Part shown: positions 1-9,317 of the stretch, one piece after another | How the letters are laid out: every line of letters begins with the position of its first letter | Position numbering within the stretch: the first letter of the stretch is position 1 | NCBI GenBank assembly: GCA_032027085.1 | Contig: JAVSMS010000001.1 | Coordinates: 715,711 to 779,710 of the forward strand | DNA length: 64,000 nt | Direction: 5' to 3' | Source of the DNA: Pseudorhodoplanes sp. | Lineage (GTDB): Bacteria; Pseudomonadota; Alphaproteobacteria; Rhizobiales; Xanthobacteraceae | Translations under genes and position numbers: made by a program | The notes under the pieces: model-generated | Database searches by the model: none | What the model was told of the DNA's origin: nothing | What the model saw: the letters and a program-made list of their open reading frames with translations, nothing else

Positions 1-3000
1 GAAGCGGCGGATAATAGTGGCGAAGACATCGTCGGGCTGGGCATGGGACGGCAAATTCATGCGGAAGCCGGCGAGATGCATCAAGTCACGCAGCAATTGC
101 TCCTCAAACGCACCTTGGTCGGCAAGCTTGTCGGGAGGTCGGGCACCTGACACGAACAAATGATGTGGCCGATATGGCGTCGTGTGCACAAGCCGGCGTG
201 TGGTCTCATACATTGTGAGCCCGCCGAGACAATGCCCGAAAAAGGCGAAAGGCCGATCCAGCCTGCCCTCAAGCTCCGACACCACATGGTCGACGAATTC
301 ATCAATGTCGCTGACGGCCTCTTCCGAGATGCGATTCAGCCGGCCCGGCGGCTCCGTCGCGATGACTTCAATATCCTTGTCAATGGATGGCACCCATGTG
401 CGGTAGACTGCCGACCCGCCGCCGGCAAAAGGAAAGCAGAACAATCGAAAGCGCGGATCGTTGCGCGGACCAATCGGCGTCAGCCACCTCCCGCTTTCCG
501 CTTGCGGCTGCGTCGGCTCATCTGCTTGCACGCCGGCAAATGCCCCGCCGGTTCCAGCCATGATGCCATCGACCAATTCGTTCAGGCTCGGCCCGCGGAT
601 CAGCTTTGCCATCGGAATGCGCGTGCCCAATGCGCTTTCCAGCCGGTTGATCAACGTGATCGACATCAATGAATCGAGACCATATTGCTGCAGTGAGCGC
701 GCAGGATCGATCGATCCTGCAATGCCCAACGTGCTCGCAACCGCCTTCGCAGTAAAATCCGCCAGCAGCGCGCGCTGCTCTGGAGCCGTCGCCTTCGCCA
801 GGTGCGCGCGCAGATCGGCAGCATCGCGTTCGGGCTGCGCAGCAGGCGCGGCGGCGGAAAACTCGCGCCGCAACTCATCATAGAGCGGCGGCACGTTCTT
901 GAATTGACGGAAAAACACTGGCCAGTCGGTGATGGTAATCGCCGCATGCCCCTGGCATTTGCCGATCAATGCATCGAACGCGGCCCAAGCCTCATTCGTC
1001 TCGATATATTGCGTTCCGCGGGCGCGCCACAAGGCGCGTCCCTTGTCGCCGGAGGCGGTCGCCAGTCCCTCTGCGGCCCACGGCCCCCAGTTCAAGGCAA
1101 GGCTCGCAAGCCCCTCCTGCCGGCGGCGGGCGGCAAGCGCATCGAGGAACGTGTTGGCCGCGACGTAATTGGCCTGCCCGGCCGAACCCATGAGGCTGAG
1201 TACAGACGAAAACAATACGAAATGCTCGAGCGGATATTTGCGGGTGAGCTTGTCCAGAAGCCAGGCGCCGACGACTTTCGCCTCCATCACGCGCCAGAAT
1301 TTCCGCCAATCCATCTGCGCAAGAATGCCGTCGTCGAGCGATCCGGCGCAGTGGAACACGCCCTTGACGGGCTTGCTTCTGTCCAGCTTCGCAAACAGCA
1401 CCTTCAGGTCGCGTTCGCTTGTGACGTCGGCCTGACGCACAATGACCTCTGCGCCCAAGGTCGTCAGTTCGTTACAAAGCATTGGCGCGCGCGGATCGCC
1501 CTCGCCTTGCCGGCTGACCAGTACGAGATGCCTGATCTTGTGCCGCGTCACCAGCCACTTTGCGAGTTCGGAGCCAACAGCGCCAAGCCCTCCCGTAATG
1601 AGATAGCAAGCATCGGGATCGAAATGCGCCTGAACGCCAGGCGCTGGCATGCGGACCAGACGCGCTGCGAAACGCTTGCCGTCGCGCATGGCAGCCTGGT
1701 CTTCGCGCCCGCCATTCAGGATGTGCTCAAACACCGTTTCGGCCGCTATCCGCGCTGAAGCCTGTGGGTCAAGATCAATCAGCCCACCCCAGGCATTCGG
1801 ATGCTCCAACGCGGCGCTGCGGCCCAATCCCCAGATCGTGGCGCCCATCGGATCGACAGGTGCACCATCTCCCTGGACGGCAACGACGCCCCGCGTCACC
1901 AGCCACACGCGCGCTGCCGCAGATTGCGACACGGGCGCTTGCGCAAGCGCGCGGAATACGGCGGCAGCGCCTCCCACAATCCTGTGCTGCAGACGGTCGA
2001 TATCCGCCGCGCTCCTGATCCTCTCGTCTATGTCCAAATGGCGGAGATCGATAACTCCCCGCAAGGGCGGCGTCTCGGCGTCCGACATGGCGTTCATTGT
2101 GCGCTCAAGAGACGCAATCATGTCATCGATCAGCGAGGCCGGCTGAACCTGCCGGTCGAGATGGTCTGCATGAAGCAGCTGGCAGGCATCGCCCCGTCTG
2201 GTCAATTGTGCGGCGAGTTCCCCTCCCACACCCCGTCTGTCGGCAAGGATCAGCCAGGACGAACGCGGCACGCCGGCTTTTTCGGGAAAGGCGTCTCTGT
2301 CATAGGAGGACCATTCAAGCCGATAGAACCACTTCTTCGTATCCGGCTCACGATCGCCGGCCAAAGCAGCCGCGGGCAAGATTTTCAGCAGCAACCCGTC
2401 CATCACGGCGACGCTGCGACCGTCGTCGTCAAGAACGTTTATATCGACGGTCAATGTTTGCTGTTGCGGATCCTGCTCGCGTCGCCGCGCGTGAACCCAG
2501 ACATCGCGACGCGGCGGGCCGGACAGAACAAAGCGTTCGAGCCCGACGGGCAAATATGTGGATTGCGCATCCGGCTCTACATCCAGCTCGCCGTATTCCT
2601 CGGCGAGGGCCGGATAGACGTGCAGGCAGGCATCGAGCAAGGCCGGATGCTGGCCGGCGCCCGGCAGCGACAGATGCGGAGGAAGGCTCACCCGGGTCAG
2701 CGTCTCGCCGGTGCCGCGGTAGAGTTTTGCAATGCCGCGAAACGATGGGCCGTATTGAAGGCCCAATGCCCGAAGGAATGCGTAACAGGCTTCCCCCTCA
2801 ATCTCCGTCGCGCATCGCGCCTTGATCGCGTCAACGGATGTGGAGATCGTGATCCTTCGATTGTCGGCTGTGTCGAGCCGTACCTGACCCGCGATGTGCG
2901 ATTGCCACTGTTCCCCGACAAAACTGGCAAGACGAATGTTCCTCCCACCATTGTCGGCAGGCGAAAGAATGATCTGCACATCGCATCTCTCTTCCTCCGG

Positions 3001-5883
3001 AACAATCATGGCCCTGTGATACTGGACATTCGCCAATTGAACCTGGCCCGACAAACCAAGCCCGCGCGCGGCGTCCGACATCGCCGCCAGTGCGGCGACG
3101 AATGGCAAGACCGGAAACCCGTAGATGCGGTGATCGCTCAGATAGGGAAAGTCACGGAGAGAAAAGGTCTGTTCGAAGATCGCATCGTTCGAGGCCGAGG
3201 GCAGACGCCGTCCCGCCAGACTTCCGACCGGCGCCGAAACACCGTCTTCGGGTCTGCCATGTCCGTCGATCCAGTATCGATGACGCTCGAAGGGATAGGT
3301 TGGCAGCGATATACGACGACCTCCGGCGCCAGCGTTGAAGGCGGTCCAGTCAATATCGTGGGCGCGCGTGTACAATTCACCGACACTTTCAAGAAGCGTC
3401 CGGACCTCCCGCCCCTTGCGCAAGGACGGGAGCCATGCCGACTGCACGTCGGCGGCGCATTGGCGGCCCAACGCAAGCAGCACATCGCCCGGACCGATCT
3501 CGACATATTGCATTATGCCGCGTCCCGTCGCGACGGACAGCGACTCGTTGAAGCGCACCGGCTTGATGGCATGCTCAACCCAGTAATCGGCGGACGGCGC
3601 TTCCGACATCAGATTTCCGGTCACCGTCGATATCCAGCCGATCTTGGGCGCCGAAGACGGAATGCGCGAAGCGGCGTCCTTGAATGCAGCCATGGCAGGA
3701 AGCATGAGCGGTGAATGGAAGGCATGCGACACCGACAGCTTTTGACCGGCCACGCCACGCTGTTCGAGAGCGGTGAGCATCTGCATCACGCTCTCGTCGG
3801 AGCCCGAAATGACCGTGCTCTCAGGCGCGTTCAGCGCCGCGATCGCCAGGTCCTCGCATTGCAGCTCGTTCATTGCGGCAGAGACACACTGCTGATCTGC
3901 GGCGATGGCCGCCATGCTGCCCGGCCGCAGCGACTGCATCAGCTCGGATCGCCGGAGGATGAGCGACAGTCCGTCCTCCAGCGTATAGGCGCCGGCGCAG
4001 AATGCGGCGGCAAATTCGCCGACGCTGTGCCCCAGCACAATGTCCGGCACGACGCCCCAGGATTGCCACAGATTGACCAGCGCGCACTGAACGGCATAGA
4101 GCGCAGGCTGGGTGTTGCAGGTCTGATCGAGTCGCGTGCGATCACCCGATCCGAACACGATGTCCTTCAATCTATAGCCGCGGGTCGCGGCAAAGATTTC
4201 GTCGCAGCGGTCAAAAGTCTCGCGGAAAAGCGGTTCACGGCGGTAAAGCTCCGCCCCCATTCCGGGATATTGCGAGGCCTGTCCGGAGAACAGGAATGCA
4301 AGGCCGGGCGCTTCGTCCTGCGGCGCAGGAAAGGACAAGGATGCAGCGGCGCGCAATTTGTCTCTCAGTTCCGGCATCGCATCGGCGACGACGGCAAACC
4401 GAAAGGGGAAATGCTGCCTGCCTTCTGTCAGGGTCCGGCTGGCATCCGCAAGCGAGATATCGGAGCTCTCATTGGTAAAAGCTGCGTGGTTGTGAAGCGA
4501 TGCCTTCAATGCGTCTGCTGTCTTTGCGGAGAAGACGAACAGAAGCGGCTGGGACGCAGATTGAGTCTTACCTTTAACAGGAGGCGCCTCTTCCAGAACC
4601 GCGAAGGCGTTAGTGCCGCCCAACCCAAGCGAATTCACTGCGGCATGGCGCCGGCGCCCCTTGCCGGACCAGTCGCGGCATTCGGTGTTCACGAAAAAGG
4701 CGCTGGCGGCCAAGTCAAACTTCGGATTTGGCCTGAGAAAGTGAAGACTCGGCGGAATCTTTTTATGATGCAGCGCGAGCGCAGTCTTGATCAATCCCGC
4801 CATGCCGGCGCATTGCTCGAGATGGCCAAAATTGGTCTTGACCGAACCGATGGCGCAGAATTGACGCTTGTCCGTCGCGGTGCGAAATGCCCGCGACAAT
4901 GCGCCAAGTTCGAGGGGATCGCCGACGACCGTTCCGGTGCCGTGACATTCAACATAGCCGATATCGCCTGCGTCGACTTGCGCAACATTCATGGCCTCGA
5001 CCATGGCATTGGCCTGGCCCTGAACGCTTGACGCCGTATAGCTCACCTTGTCTGCGCCGTCGTTGTTGATCGCCGATCCGCGAATAACGGCATAAATCCG
5101 GTCGCGATCCTCCAGCGCCCGGCTCACGTCCTTGAGGAGGACAGCGCCGACACCGCTGCCAAAGAGTGTTCCTGTCGCGTCCGCGTCAAACGCACGGCAA
5201 CGCCCGTCGCGAGACAGGATGCCACCCTTGATGCTCTGATAGCCGACCTTCTGCGGGACCCGCACCGTACTTGCGCCCGCCAGCGCCATGTCGCATTCGC
5301 CGGACAGAATCGACTGACAGGCCAGGTGCACTGCCACCAGCGACGTCGAGCATGCCGTCTGCACATTGATGCTCGGCCCGGTCAGGTTGAGTTTGTAGGA
5401 GATGCGCGTACTGACAAAGTCCTTGTCGTTGCCAAGATGTGACAGGCTGCCGGTATACCCCCGCAGGTCGCTGCTCGCGGCAATGCGGTCGAGCAGATAG
5501 GAGCTGGCGATGCCGCCGCAGCCGACAAAGACGCCCGTTGCCCCGCCCGGCCGATAGCCGGCATCCTCGAAGGCCTCCCAGGCGACTTCCAGCAGCAGCC
5601 GTTGCTGCGGGTCCATGAGCCGCGCCTCGCCCGGCGAATATTCAAAGAAAGGCGCGTCGAAATATTCGATATGGTCTAGAAGAGGGGCGGCTTTTACATA
5701 GTCCGGGTTGCGGATTGTCTCCTGCGGGACGCCGGCGCTCAACAGATCCCTGTCGGAAATCTGCGTGATGGATTCGACGCCGGCGATCAGATTGTTCCAG
5801 AAGGCGTGGCAATTGGGCGCGCCGGGAAACCGGCAAGACATTCCGATGATGGCGACCCCCGGCTGATCCGACCGGGGTTTCAC
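1..5883 (-). CDS. Type I polyketide synthase, KS-AT-DH-KR-ACP-TE (3' end outside window)
   Basis: Single-module modular polyketide synthase; 1961 residues are visible and the frame is still open at the window edge. KS has Cys178 (TACSTS), His314 (HGTGT) and His354 (NFGH). AT has Ser620 (GHSVGE) and the HAFH signature usually linked to malonyl-CoA. DH has His918 (HxxxGxxxxP) and Asp1084. KR has a GGLGAVG nucleotide loop and Tyr1573 (NYVAAN). ACP carries Ser1738 (GLDSL), followed by a thioesterase domain. No ER or methyltransferase is seen, so one extension to an enoyl or hydroxyl product is predicted. The TE nucleophile is Cys1885 (GHCLGG), where Ser is usual. The GTG start overlaps the ACP gene stop (GTGA), indicating translational coupling. 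Product unknown. Confidence 0.95.
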   Translation of the reverse strand, partial: MKPRSDQPGVAIIGMSCRFPGAPNCHAFWNNLIAGVESITQISDRDLLSAGVPQETIRNPDYVKAAPLLDHIEYFDAPFFEYSPGEARLMDPQQRLLLEVAWEAFEDAGYRPGGATGVFVGCGGIASSYLLDRIAASSDLRGYTGSLSHLGNDKDFVSTRISYKLNLTGPSINVQTACSTSLVAVHLACQSILSGECDMALAGASTVRVPQKVGYQSIKGGILSRDGRCRAFDADATGTLFGSGVGAVLLKDVSRALEDRDRIYAVIRGSAINNDGADKVSYTASSVQGQANAMVEAMNVAQVDAGDIGYVECHGTGTVVGDPLELGALSRAFRTATDKRQFCAIGSVKTNFGHLEQCAGMAGLIKTALALHHKKIPPSLHFLRPNPKFDLAASAFFVNTECRDWSGKGRRRHAAVNSLGLGGTNAFAVLEEAPPVKGKTQSASQPLLFVFSAKTADALKASLHNHAAFTNESSDISLADASRTLTEGRQHFPFRFAVVADAMPELRDKLRAAASLSFPAPQDEAPGLAFLFSGQASQYPGMGAELYRREPLFRETFDRCDEIFAATRGYRLKDIVFGSGDRTRLDQTCNTQPALYAVQCALVNLWQSWGVVPDIVLGHSVGEFAAAFCAGAYTLEDGLSLILRRSELMQSLRPGSMAAIAADQQCVSAAMNELQCEDLAIAALNAPESTVISGSDESVMQMLTALEQRGVAGQKLSVSHAFHSPLMLPAMAAFKDAASRIPSSAPKIGWISTVTGNLMSEAPSADYWVEHAIKPVRFNESLSVATGRGIMQYVEIGPGDVLLALGRQCAADVQSAWLPSLRKGREVRTLLESVGELYTRAHDIDWTAFNAGAGGRRISLPTYPFERHRYWIDGHGRPEDGVSAPVGSLAGRRLPSASNDAIFEQTFSLRDFPYLSDHRIYGFPVLPFVAALAAMSDAARGLGLSGQVQLANVQYHRAMIVPEEERCDVQIILSPADNGGRNIRLASFVGEQWQSHIAGQVRLDTADNRRITISTSVDAIKARCATEIEGEACYAFLRALGLQYGPSFRGIAKLYRGTGETLTRVSLPPHLSLPGAGQHPALLDACLHVYPALAEEYGELDVEPDAQSTYLPVGLERFVLSGPPRRDVWVHARRREQDPQQQTLTVDINVLDDDGRSVAVMDGLLLKILPAAALAGDREPDTKKWFYRLEWSSYDRDAFPEKAGVPRSSWLILADRRGVGGELAAQLTRRGDACQLLHADHLDRQVQPASLIDDMIASLERTMNAMSDAETPPLRGVIDLRHLDIDERIRSAADIDRLQHRIVGGAAAVFRALAQAPVSQSAAARVWLVTRGVVAVQGDGAPVDPMGATIWGLGRSAALEHPNAWGGLIDLDPQASARIAAETVFEHILNGGREDQAAMRDGKRFAARLVRMPAPGVQAHFDPDACYLITGGLGAVGSELAKWLVTRHKIRHLVLVSRQGEGDPRAPMLCNELTTLGAEVIVRQADVTSERDLKVLFAKLDRSKPVKGVFHCAGSLDDGILAQMDWRKFWRVMEAKVVGAWLLDKLTRKYPLEHFVLFSSVLSLMGSAGQANYVAANTFLDALAARRRQEGLASLALNWGPWAAEGLATASGDKGRALWRARGTQYIETNEAWAAFDALIGKCQGHAAITITDWPVFFRQFKNVPPLYDELRREFSAAAPAAQPERDAADLRAHLAKATAPEQRALLADFTAKAVASTLGIAGSIDPARSLQQYGLDSLMSITLINRLESALGTRIPMAKLIRGPSLNELVDGIMAGTGGAFAGVQADEPTQPQAESGRWLTPIGPRNDPRFRLFCFPFAGGGSAVYRTWVPSIDKDIEVIATEPPGRLNRISEEAVSDIDEFVDHVVSELEGRLDRPFAFFGHCLGGLTMYETTRRLVHTTPYRPHHLFVSGARPPDKLADQGAFEEQLLRDLMHLAGFRMNLPSHAQPDDVFATIIRRF

Positions 5884-6233
5884 TTTTTCCTCCGCGTCCG
5901 CCGCAGATGCGCCCGTGCCATGGCCGGCGACAGGTCCTGCCCGCGATGAACCAATGCGTCCCCCGGCTGCAAAGCCAGCCGATAGGCCTGCACCAGATCG
6001 CCAACGGTTCGCAGGTTGGTCACGGGAACCAGTTCGGCAAACGGATCTGCGTCGAGCGCCAGTTCAAGCTCGGAGATCAGCGTCGCAAGATCGAGCGAAG
6101 ACAGACCTAATGTGTCGCTCAGCTTGTCCTTGGCGGAGAGCTTCGGCACATCGCGCGACTGCTCTCTCAGAATGGCGTGGATCTGCTCATGCACGATCGC
6201 TTCGACGCGGGCAGATTTATCAGCCGTCAACAT
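5880..6233 (-). CDS. Discrete acyl carrier protein
   Basis: 117-residue phosphopantetheine-type carrier protein. The attachment serine lies in the LGLSSLDLATL stretch, a variant of the usual DSL motif, followed by the helix expected in ACPs. It overlaps the upstream reductase by 7 bp and the downstream PKS by 4 bp. It probably carries a starter or intermediate loaded by the neighbouring AMP-ligase and hands it to the PKS ketosynthase; this is inferred from context. The C-terminal tail after the ACP fold is basic (RRTRRKK). Confidence 0.85.
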   Translation of the reverse strand: MLTADKSARVEAIVHEQIHAILREQSRDVPKLSAKDKLSDTLGLSSLDLATLISELELALDADPFAELVPVTNLRTVGDLVQAYRLALQPGDALVHRGQDLSPAMARAHLRRTRRKK

Positions 6234-6985
6234 GTCAGCCCCCCGTCGACCGCAATGACCTGACCGGTAACAAAGGCCGCCTGGTCCGACGCCAGAAAGT
6301 GGACGGCATTGGCAATGTCTACCGTGCGGCCGAGCCGACCCATCGGCGTCCGCCTTGCGATCTGCTGGCGCGTCTTGTCGGAAACGCCGGCCACCATCCG
6401 ACTTTCGAAATATCCGGGCGCGACGGAATTGACCCGGATGTTGCGCGGGCCGAGTTCGCGCGCCAGGCTCCGCGTCAGTCCGTCAACGCCCGCTTTCGCG
6501 GCGCTGTAAATACAGACGCCCGCATGGCCACGCAGCGCATTCACCGACGAGATATTGATGATGCAGCCCGATGCCTGCCGCAGCATGACGCGGGAGCACG
6601 CTTGTGCGAGCAACGCCGCCGCCGTCAGATTGGCGCTGATGCAGTCGCGGATATCCTGCACGCGCATGGTCGCAAGAACGCCTTCCGCGCCGACGCCGGC
6701 GTTGTTGACAAGGACGTCGATACGGTCGAACTTCGCAATGACCTCCTTCACAAAGGCGCGCACGGCCTCGGCATCCTGGCCATCCACGGCGGCCCAGAGG
6801 AAGTCCCTTCCGCGCGGGTCCTTTGTCTGCATTCTTTCGATGAAGGACGTGGCGGACCGGCTGATCGTCGCAATGCGGTAGCCGCGTTCCTGAAAGCCGG
6901 TGACGAGCTCTGCGCCGAGACCACGGCTACCGCCGCTGATGAGCGCGACCGGCTTCCGGCTTGCAACCCGTTTGGCCATGACCAT
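6227..6985 (-). CDS. Short-chain dehydrogenase/reductase (FabG-like)
   Basis: 252-residue classical SDR. It has the N-terminal cofactor loop GGSRGLG, the NNAG motif, a serine in INISSVNA and the catalytic pair in YSAAK, and ends with the DGGLTC type of tail common in 3-oxoacyl-ACP reductases. NADPH-dependent reduction of an ACP- or CoA-bound ketone is the family expectation. It lies between the AMP-ligase and the discrete ACP in the PKS operon, so it may modify a starter unit before the PKS acts. Start at ATG 6985; a second ATG six bases downstream is possible. Confidence 0.88.
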   Translation of the reverse strand: MVMAKRVASRKPVALISGGSRGLGAELVTGFQERGYRIATISRSATSFIERMQTKDPRGRDFLWAAVDGQDAEAVRAFVKEVIAKFDRIDVLVNNAGVGAEGVLATMRVQDIRDCISANLTAAALLAQACSRVMLRQASGCIINISSVNALRGHAGVCIYSAAKAGVDGLTRSLARELGPRNIRVNSVAPGYFESRMVAGVSDKTRQQIARRTPMGRLGRTVDIANAVHFLASDQAAFVTGQVIAVDGGLTC

Positions 6986-6992
6986 TTCACCA

Positions 6993-8360
6993 CTAAGAAC
7001 GCAATGAAAGCCCCGCAGAACTGCGCAATTTCTTAAATCGATACGAATGCTGATCTTCGCCGGTCACTTCCACCGCGACCGGAATCTTGTAAGGCTGCAG
7101 GCGATCCTTGCAGAAAGCGCGCAGCCGCTGCTTGAGGATGCCGGCATCTTCGTGCCTTTGCAGCGTGACACGCGCACAGACCACCTGCCCGGTCATCGGA
7201 TTCGGCCGGCCGAACACCGTTGCGTCGCGGATATTGCTCATTGTCAGCAGGACGTTCTCGACTTCAGCCGGATGCACTTTCTCTCCGCCGACATTGATAA
7301 ACTCGGTCTTGCGGCCGAGAATGCGCAGATAATCCCCCCTGATCTCGACCGCATCCTGCGTATTGAACCAGCCGTCCTCGATGAACGGGGACGGGGCGTT
7401 CAGGTAGCCGAGCATCGCTGTCGGCGATTTGATCCAAAGCACGCCATCGACCACCCGGACATTGAAACCATCGGACCCTAGTCTGATCCAGGTCGAGTCC
7501 GTCGTCTCCGAACGGCTTGGCAGAATTCCCAGTTCCGAAAGACCATAGGTCTGCTTCAAACGCACCCACGGCATGGCCTGCCGCACGGCCGCGAGCGTGG
7601 AATCCGGCATCGGCTCGGTGCCGTACGTCACCATGGTGAGCGAACGCAGGCTGTAACGGCGTGCGGCATCCGCAATCAGCATCATCCTGAGAAAGGTCGG
7701 CGTCGTGGGGAGAAGCTCGACGCCTTCCGCATCGATCGCGGCGCAAACCGCATCGACGGTTCGGCCGTGCGCGGTGACCAGCGTTCCACCGTTGCACAAC
7801 ACGTGCAGCATGGTGTTGATGCCACCGATGTGATCGAGCTGGAGAAATACCAGCGTTCGCAAAGCCGGACGTGGCTGCTTGAATCGTGTCAGCAGCCTGT
7901 CGAGGTCAAGCAGCACCGCCTTGCCGGCGCCGGTCGAACCGGAGGTGAACAGGATCAGGCCTGCGGCCTCATTGGCTGCGATCTGCCGCAACAAGGGATG
8001 CGCAGTCTCTCGCCTGTGCAGCGTCGCAAGGCGCGGCTGGTCCTGCTCATCAAACTCAACCTGAGCGGAGACTTGCGCGATCTCTTTGAATCTACCGTGA
8101 GCGTCGGAGGTCGCCGCCGTCAGCGGCACAATGATGTTTCTGTTGACAATCGCCGCGATGAAGAGAGCGCAGGTGTTCGGCGAATAATCGCCGGACATGG
8201 CCAAAACCTGGCCGGCACCGATGCCGGCGCCTTTCAGCGCGTCAAGTTGTTGGACGGCTTTCTCGCAAAGGATTCGATAGCTGAATGTCCGACCCTGCCA
8301 AATCAGCGCCGGCCTGTCGCCAAAGCCTGCCAGACGTTTGAACACCCAATGAGACGACAT
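6993..8360 (-). CDS. AMP-dependent acyl ligase (ANL superfamily) of PKS operon
   Basis: 455-residue adenylate-forming enzyme. Core motifs are the phosphate loop TSGSTGAGKAVLLD (unusual GAGK in place of GxPK), the QTYGLSE aromatic motif, and GGEKVHPAEVENVL in the hinge/C-terminal domain. A lysine-containing RFKKLR stretch is near the end, where the catalytic lysine normally sits. It is shorter than typical acyl-CoA synthetases. Next to a discrete ACP and a PKS, the likely role is activating a carboxylic acid starter for loading on the ACP or on CoA; the acid cannot be predicted. Confidence 0.85.
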   Translation of the reverse strand: MSSHWVFKRLAGFGDRPALIWQGRTFSYRILCEKAVQQLDALKGAGIGAGQVLAMSGDYSPNTCALFIAAIVNRNIIVPLTAATSDAHGRFKEIAQVSAQVEFDEQDQPRLATLHRRETAHPLLRQIAANEAAGLILFTSGSTGAGKAVLLDLDRLLTRFKQPRPALRTLVFLQLDHIGGINTMLHVLCNGGTLVTAHGRTVDAVCAAIDAEGVELLPTTPTFLRMMLIADAARRYSLRSLTMVTYGTEPMPDSTLAAVRQAMPWVRLKQTYGLSELGILPSRSETTDSTWIRLGSDGFNVRVVDGVLWIKSPTAMLGYLNAPSPFIEDGWFNTQDAVEIRGDYLRILGRKTEFINVGGEKVHPAEVENVLLTMSNIRDATVFGRPNPMTGQVVCARVTLQRHEDAGILKQRLRAFCKDRLQPYKIPVAVEVTGEDQHSYRFKKLRSSAGLSLRS

Positions 8361-8401
8361 GGCACGTGATCACATCAATAATACAAATCCATTGCTTCCG
8401 A

Positions 8402-8920
8402 TCAGGTGTGGCGCTCCCCCATGGCCGCGTCCCGGTAGGACTGCAGCGCGTCCAGCGCGTTCATGGCATGCAATACAGAATCGATGACGTGCGATGGAAA
8501 TTCCCGCTCTTCGAGAACCGCCTTGACCTTGAGCTTGTCTTCCGGACTGACCTGCAAGCCCGAAAGCCCGCCGGACTTGCTTACATGCGCCGCCTGGTGC
8601 GCCATGGCGGCGAGCGCCTCGAATGAATGGTGCCAGAAGTCTCCGCGCGTCGCGGCGAAGCGCGCCATCGATTCCAGCATGTTCGGGCTGGATTGCGGCG
8701 TCGAGAAAAGCCACGATAGCATCCAGGCCAGCATCATCGGCGCGGCTGCGGGCAGCGTGGTGGGCGCCGGCGGGGGCGGCATGGCAAAGGCGCCGCTGAA
8801 CGATGTCGCCTTCGGCCTCTCGGCAGATCGCTTCAGCACCCGGAGTTCTTTCTCCAGGGATTGAATTCGCTTCAGTAGATCGGCGTCACCCGCCGCGCCT
8901 CGGTCGTGCTGCTCGCTCAT
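8402..8920 (-). CDS. Unknown protein, first gene of the PKS operon
   Basis: 172-residue protein I do not recognise. The N-terminus (about 15-40) is a charged, probably coiled-coil segment rich in Lys, Glu and Leu. A proline/alanine-rich linker follows, then a hydrophobic stretch (MMLAWMLSWLF), then an amphipathic alpha-helical C-terminal half. No signal peptide is evident. It ends 41 bp before the AMP-ligase start and is co-oriented with the PKS genes, so it is probably co-transcribed. A structural or granule/synthase partner role is possible but not supported by any motif. Confidence 0.7.
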   Translation of the reverse strand: MSEQHDRGAAGDADLLKRIQSLEKELRVLKRSAERPKATSFSGAFAMPPPPAPTTLPAAAPMMLAWMLSWLFSTPQSSPNMLESMARFAATRGDFWHHSFEALAAMAHQAAHVSKSGGLSGLQVSPEDKLKVKAVLEEREFPSHVIDSVLHAMNALDALQSYRDAAMGERHT

Positions 8921-9068
8921 GATCGGCTCCGTTTAACTCGATCAGTCACAAACAAGATGTCGAAATCGAAGGCTGTCCCTGAATGAAGTCTTATCGTGCA
9001 TCTTCTCACCAAAGACGGTGTCCGTCCATAGCGGAAACCTGCGATGCGGACGCCGCGCCAGCCAATGG

Positions 9069-9100
9069 AAATGCCGGCGAATAATGATCCGCCGGCATTT
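9069..9100 (-). terminator. Hairpin downstream of small secreted protein gene
   Basis: Perfect 11-bp inverted repeat (AAATGCCGGCG / CGCCGGCATTT) with a 10-nt loop. It lies just past the stop of the 9135-9317 gene and directly beside the 9101-9120 palindrome. The trailing U-run on the minus strand is short (UUU), so it may be a weak terminator or only an RNA hairpin. Confidence 0.5.
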
Positions 9101-9120
9101 GGACAACCGATCGGTTGTCC
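9101..9120. promoter_or_regulatory. Perfect 20-bp palindrome, candidate operator of PKS operon
   Basis: Both strands read identically across 20 bp, with core ACCGATCGGT. It lies about 180 bp upstream of the first gene of the PKS operon and 14 bp past the stop of the preceding small gene. Size and core resemble operators of TetR-family repressors, but no such regulator lies in this window, so the binding protein is unknown. Confidence 0.5.
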
Positions 9121-9134
9121 CGCGCTCCCAGGCC

Positions 9135-9317
9135 TTACGGGGTAAACCGGTCGTTCTCGTCGCGTGCGAAGGGGGCAGCCTTGGTGACATCCCACTGATT
9201 GGCCTGGCTGATGCCGCCGCCGCCCTGCGCCCTGTATTCATGCGCATTGGCGGAGAAAGCAAACAGCGCGACCGTGACGGCGGCGATGGCGACGATGGCG
9301 GCTCGAATGTTCAACAT
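9135..9317 (-). CDS. Small secreted protein A
   Basis: 60-residue protein with a clear signal peptide (MLNIR, hydrophobic AIVAIAAVTVALFAF, cleavage after SANA). The mature part of about 35 residues is glycine- and asparagine-containing and ends DRFTP. Start chosen at ATG 9317, seven bases after a strong AGGAGG; ATG 9323 is too close to it. The same frame stays open upstream to an ATG at 9609, giving a 157-residue alternative, but that would place the signal peptide in mid-protein. It shares its leader sequence with the gene at 9676-9897. Function unknown. Confidence 0.65.
   Translation of the reverse strand: MLNIRAAIVAIAAVTVALFAFSANAHEYRAQGGGGISQANQWDVTKAAPFARDENDRFTP

Noticed and set aside
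1801-3714. Long plus-strand open frame (637 codons) across the PKS region
   Set aside because: It is the opposite-strand shadow of the PKS gene. The minus-strand frame has all PKS domain motifs; this one is an Arg/Gln-rich sequence with no recognisable domain.
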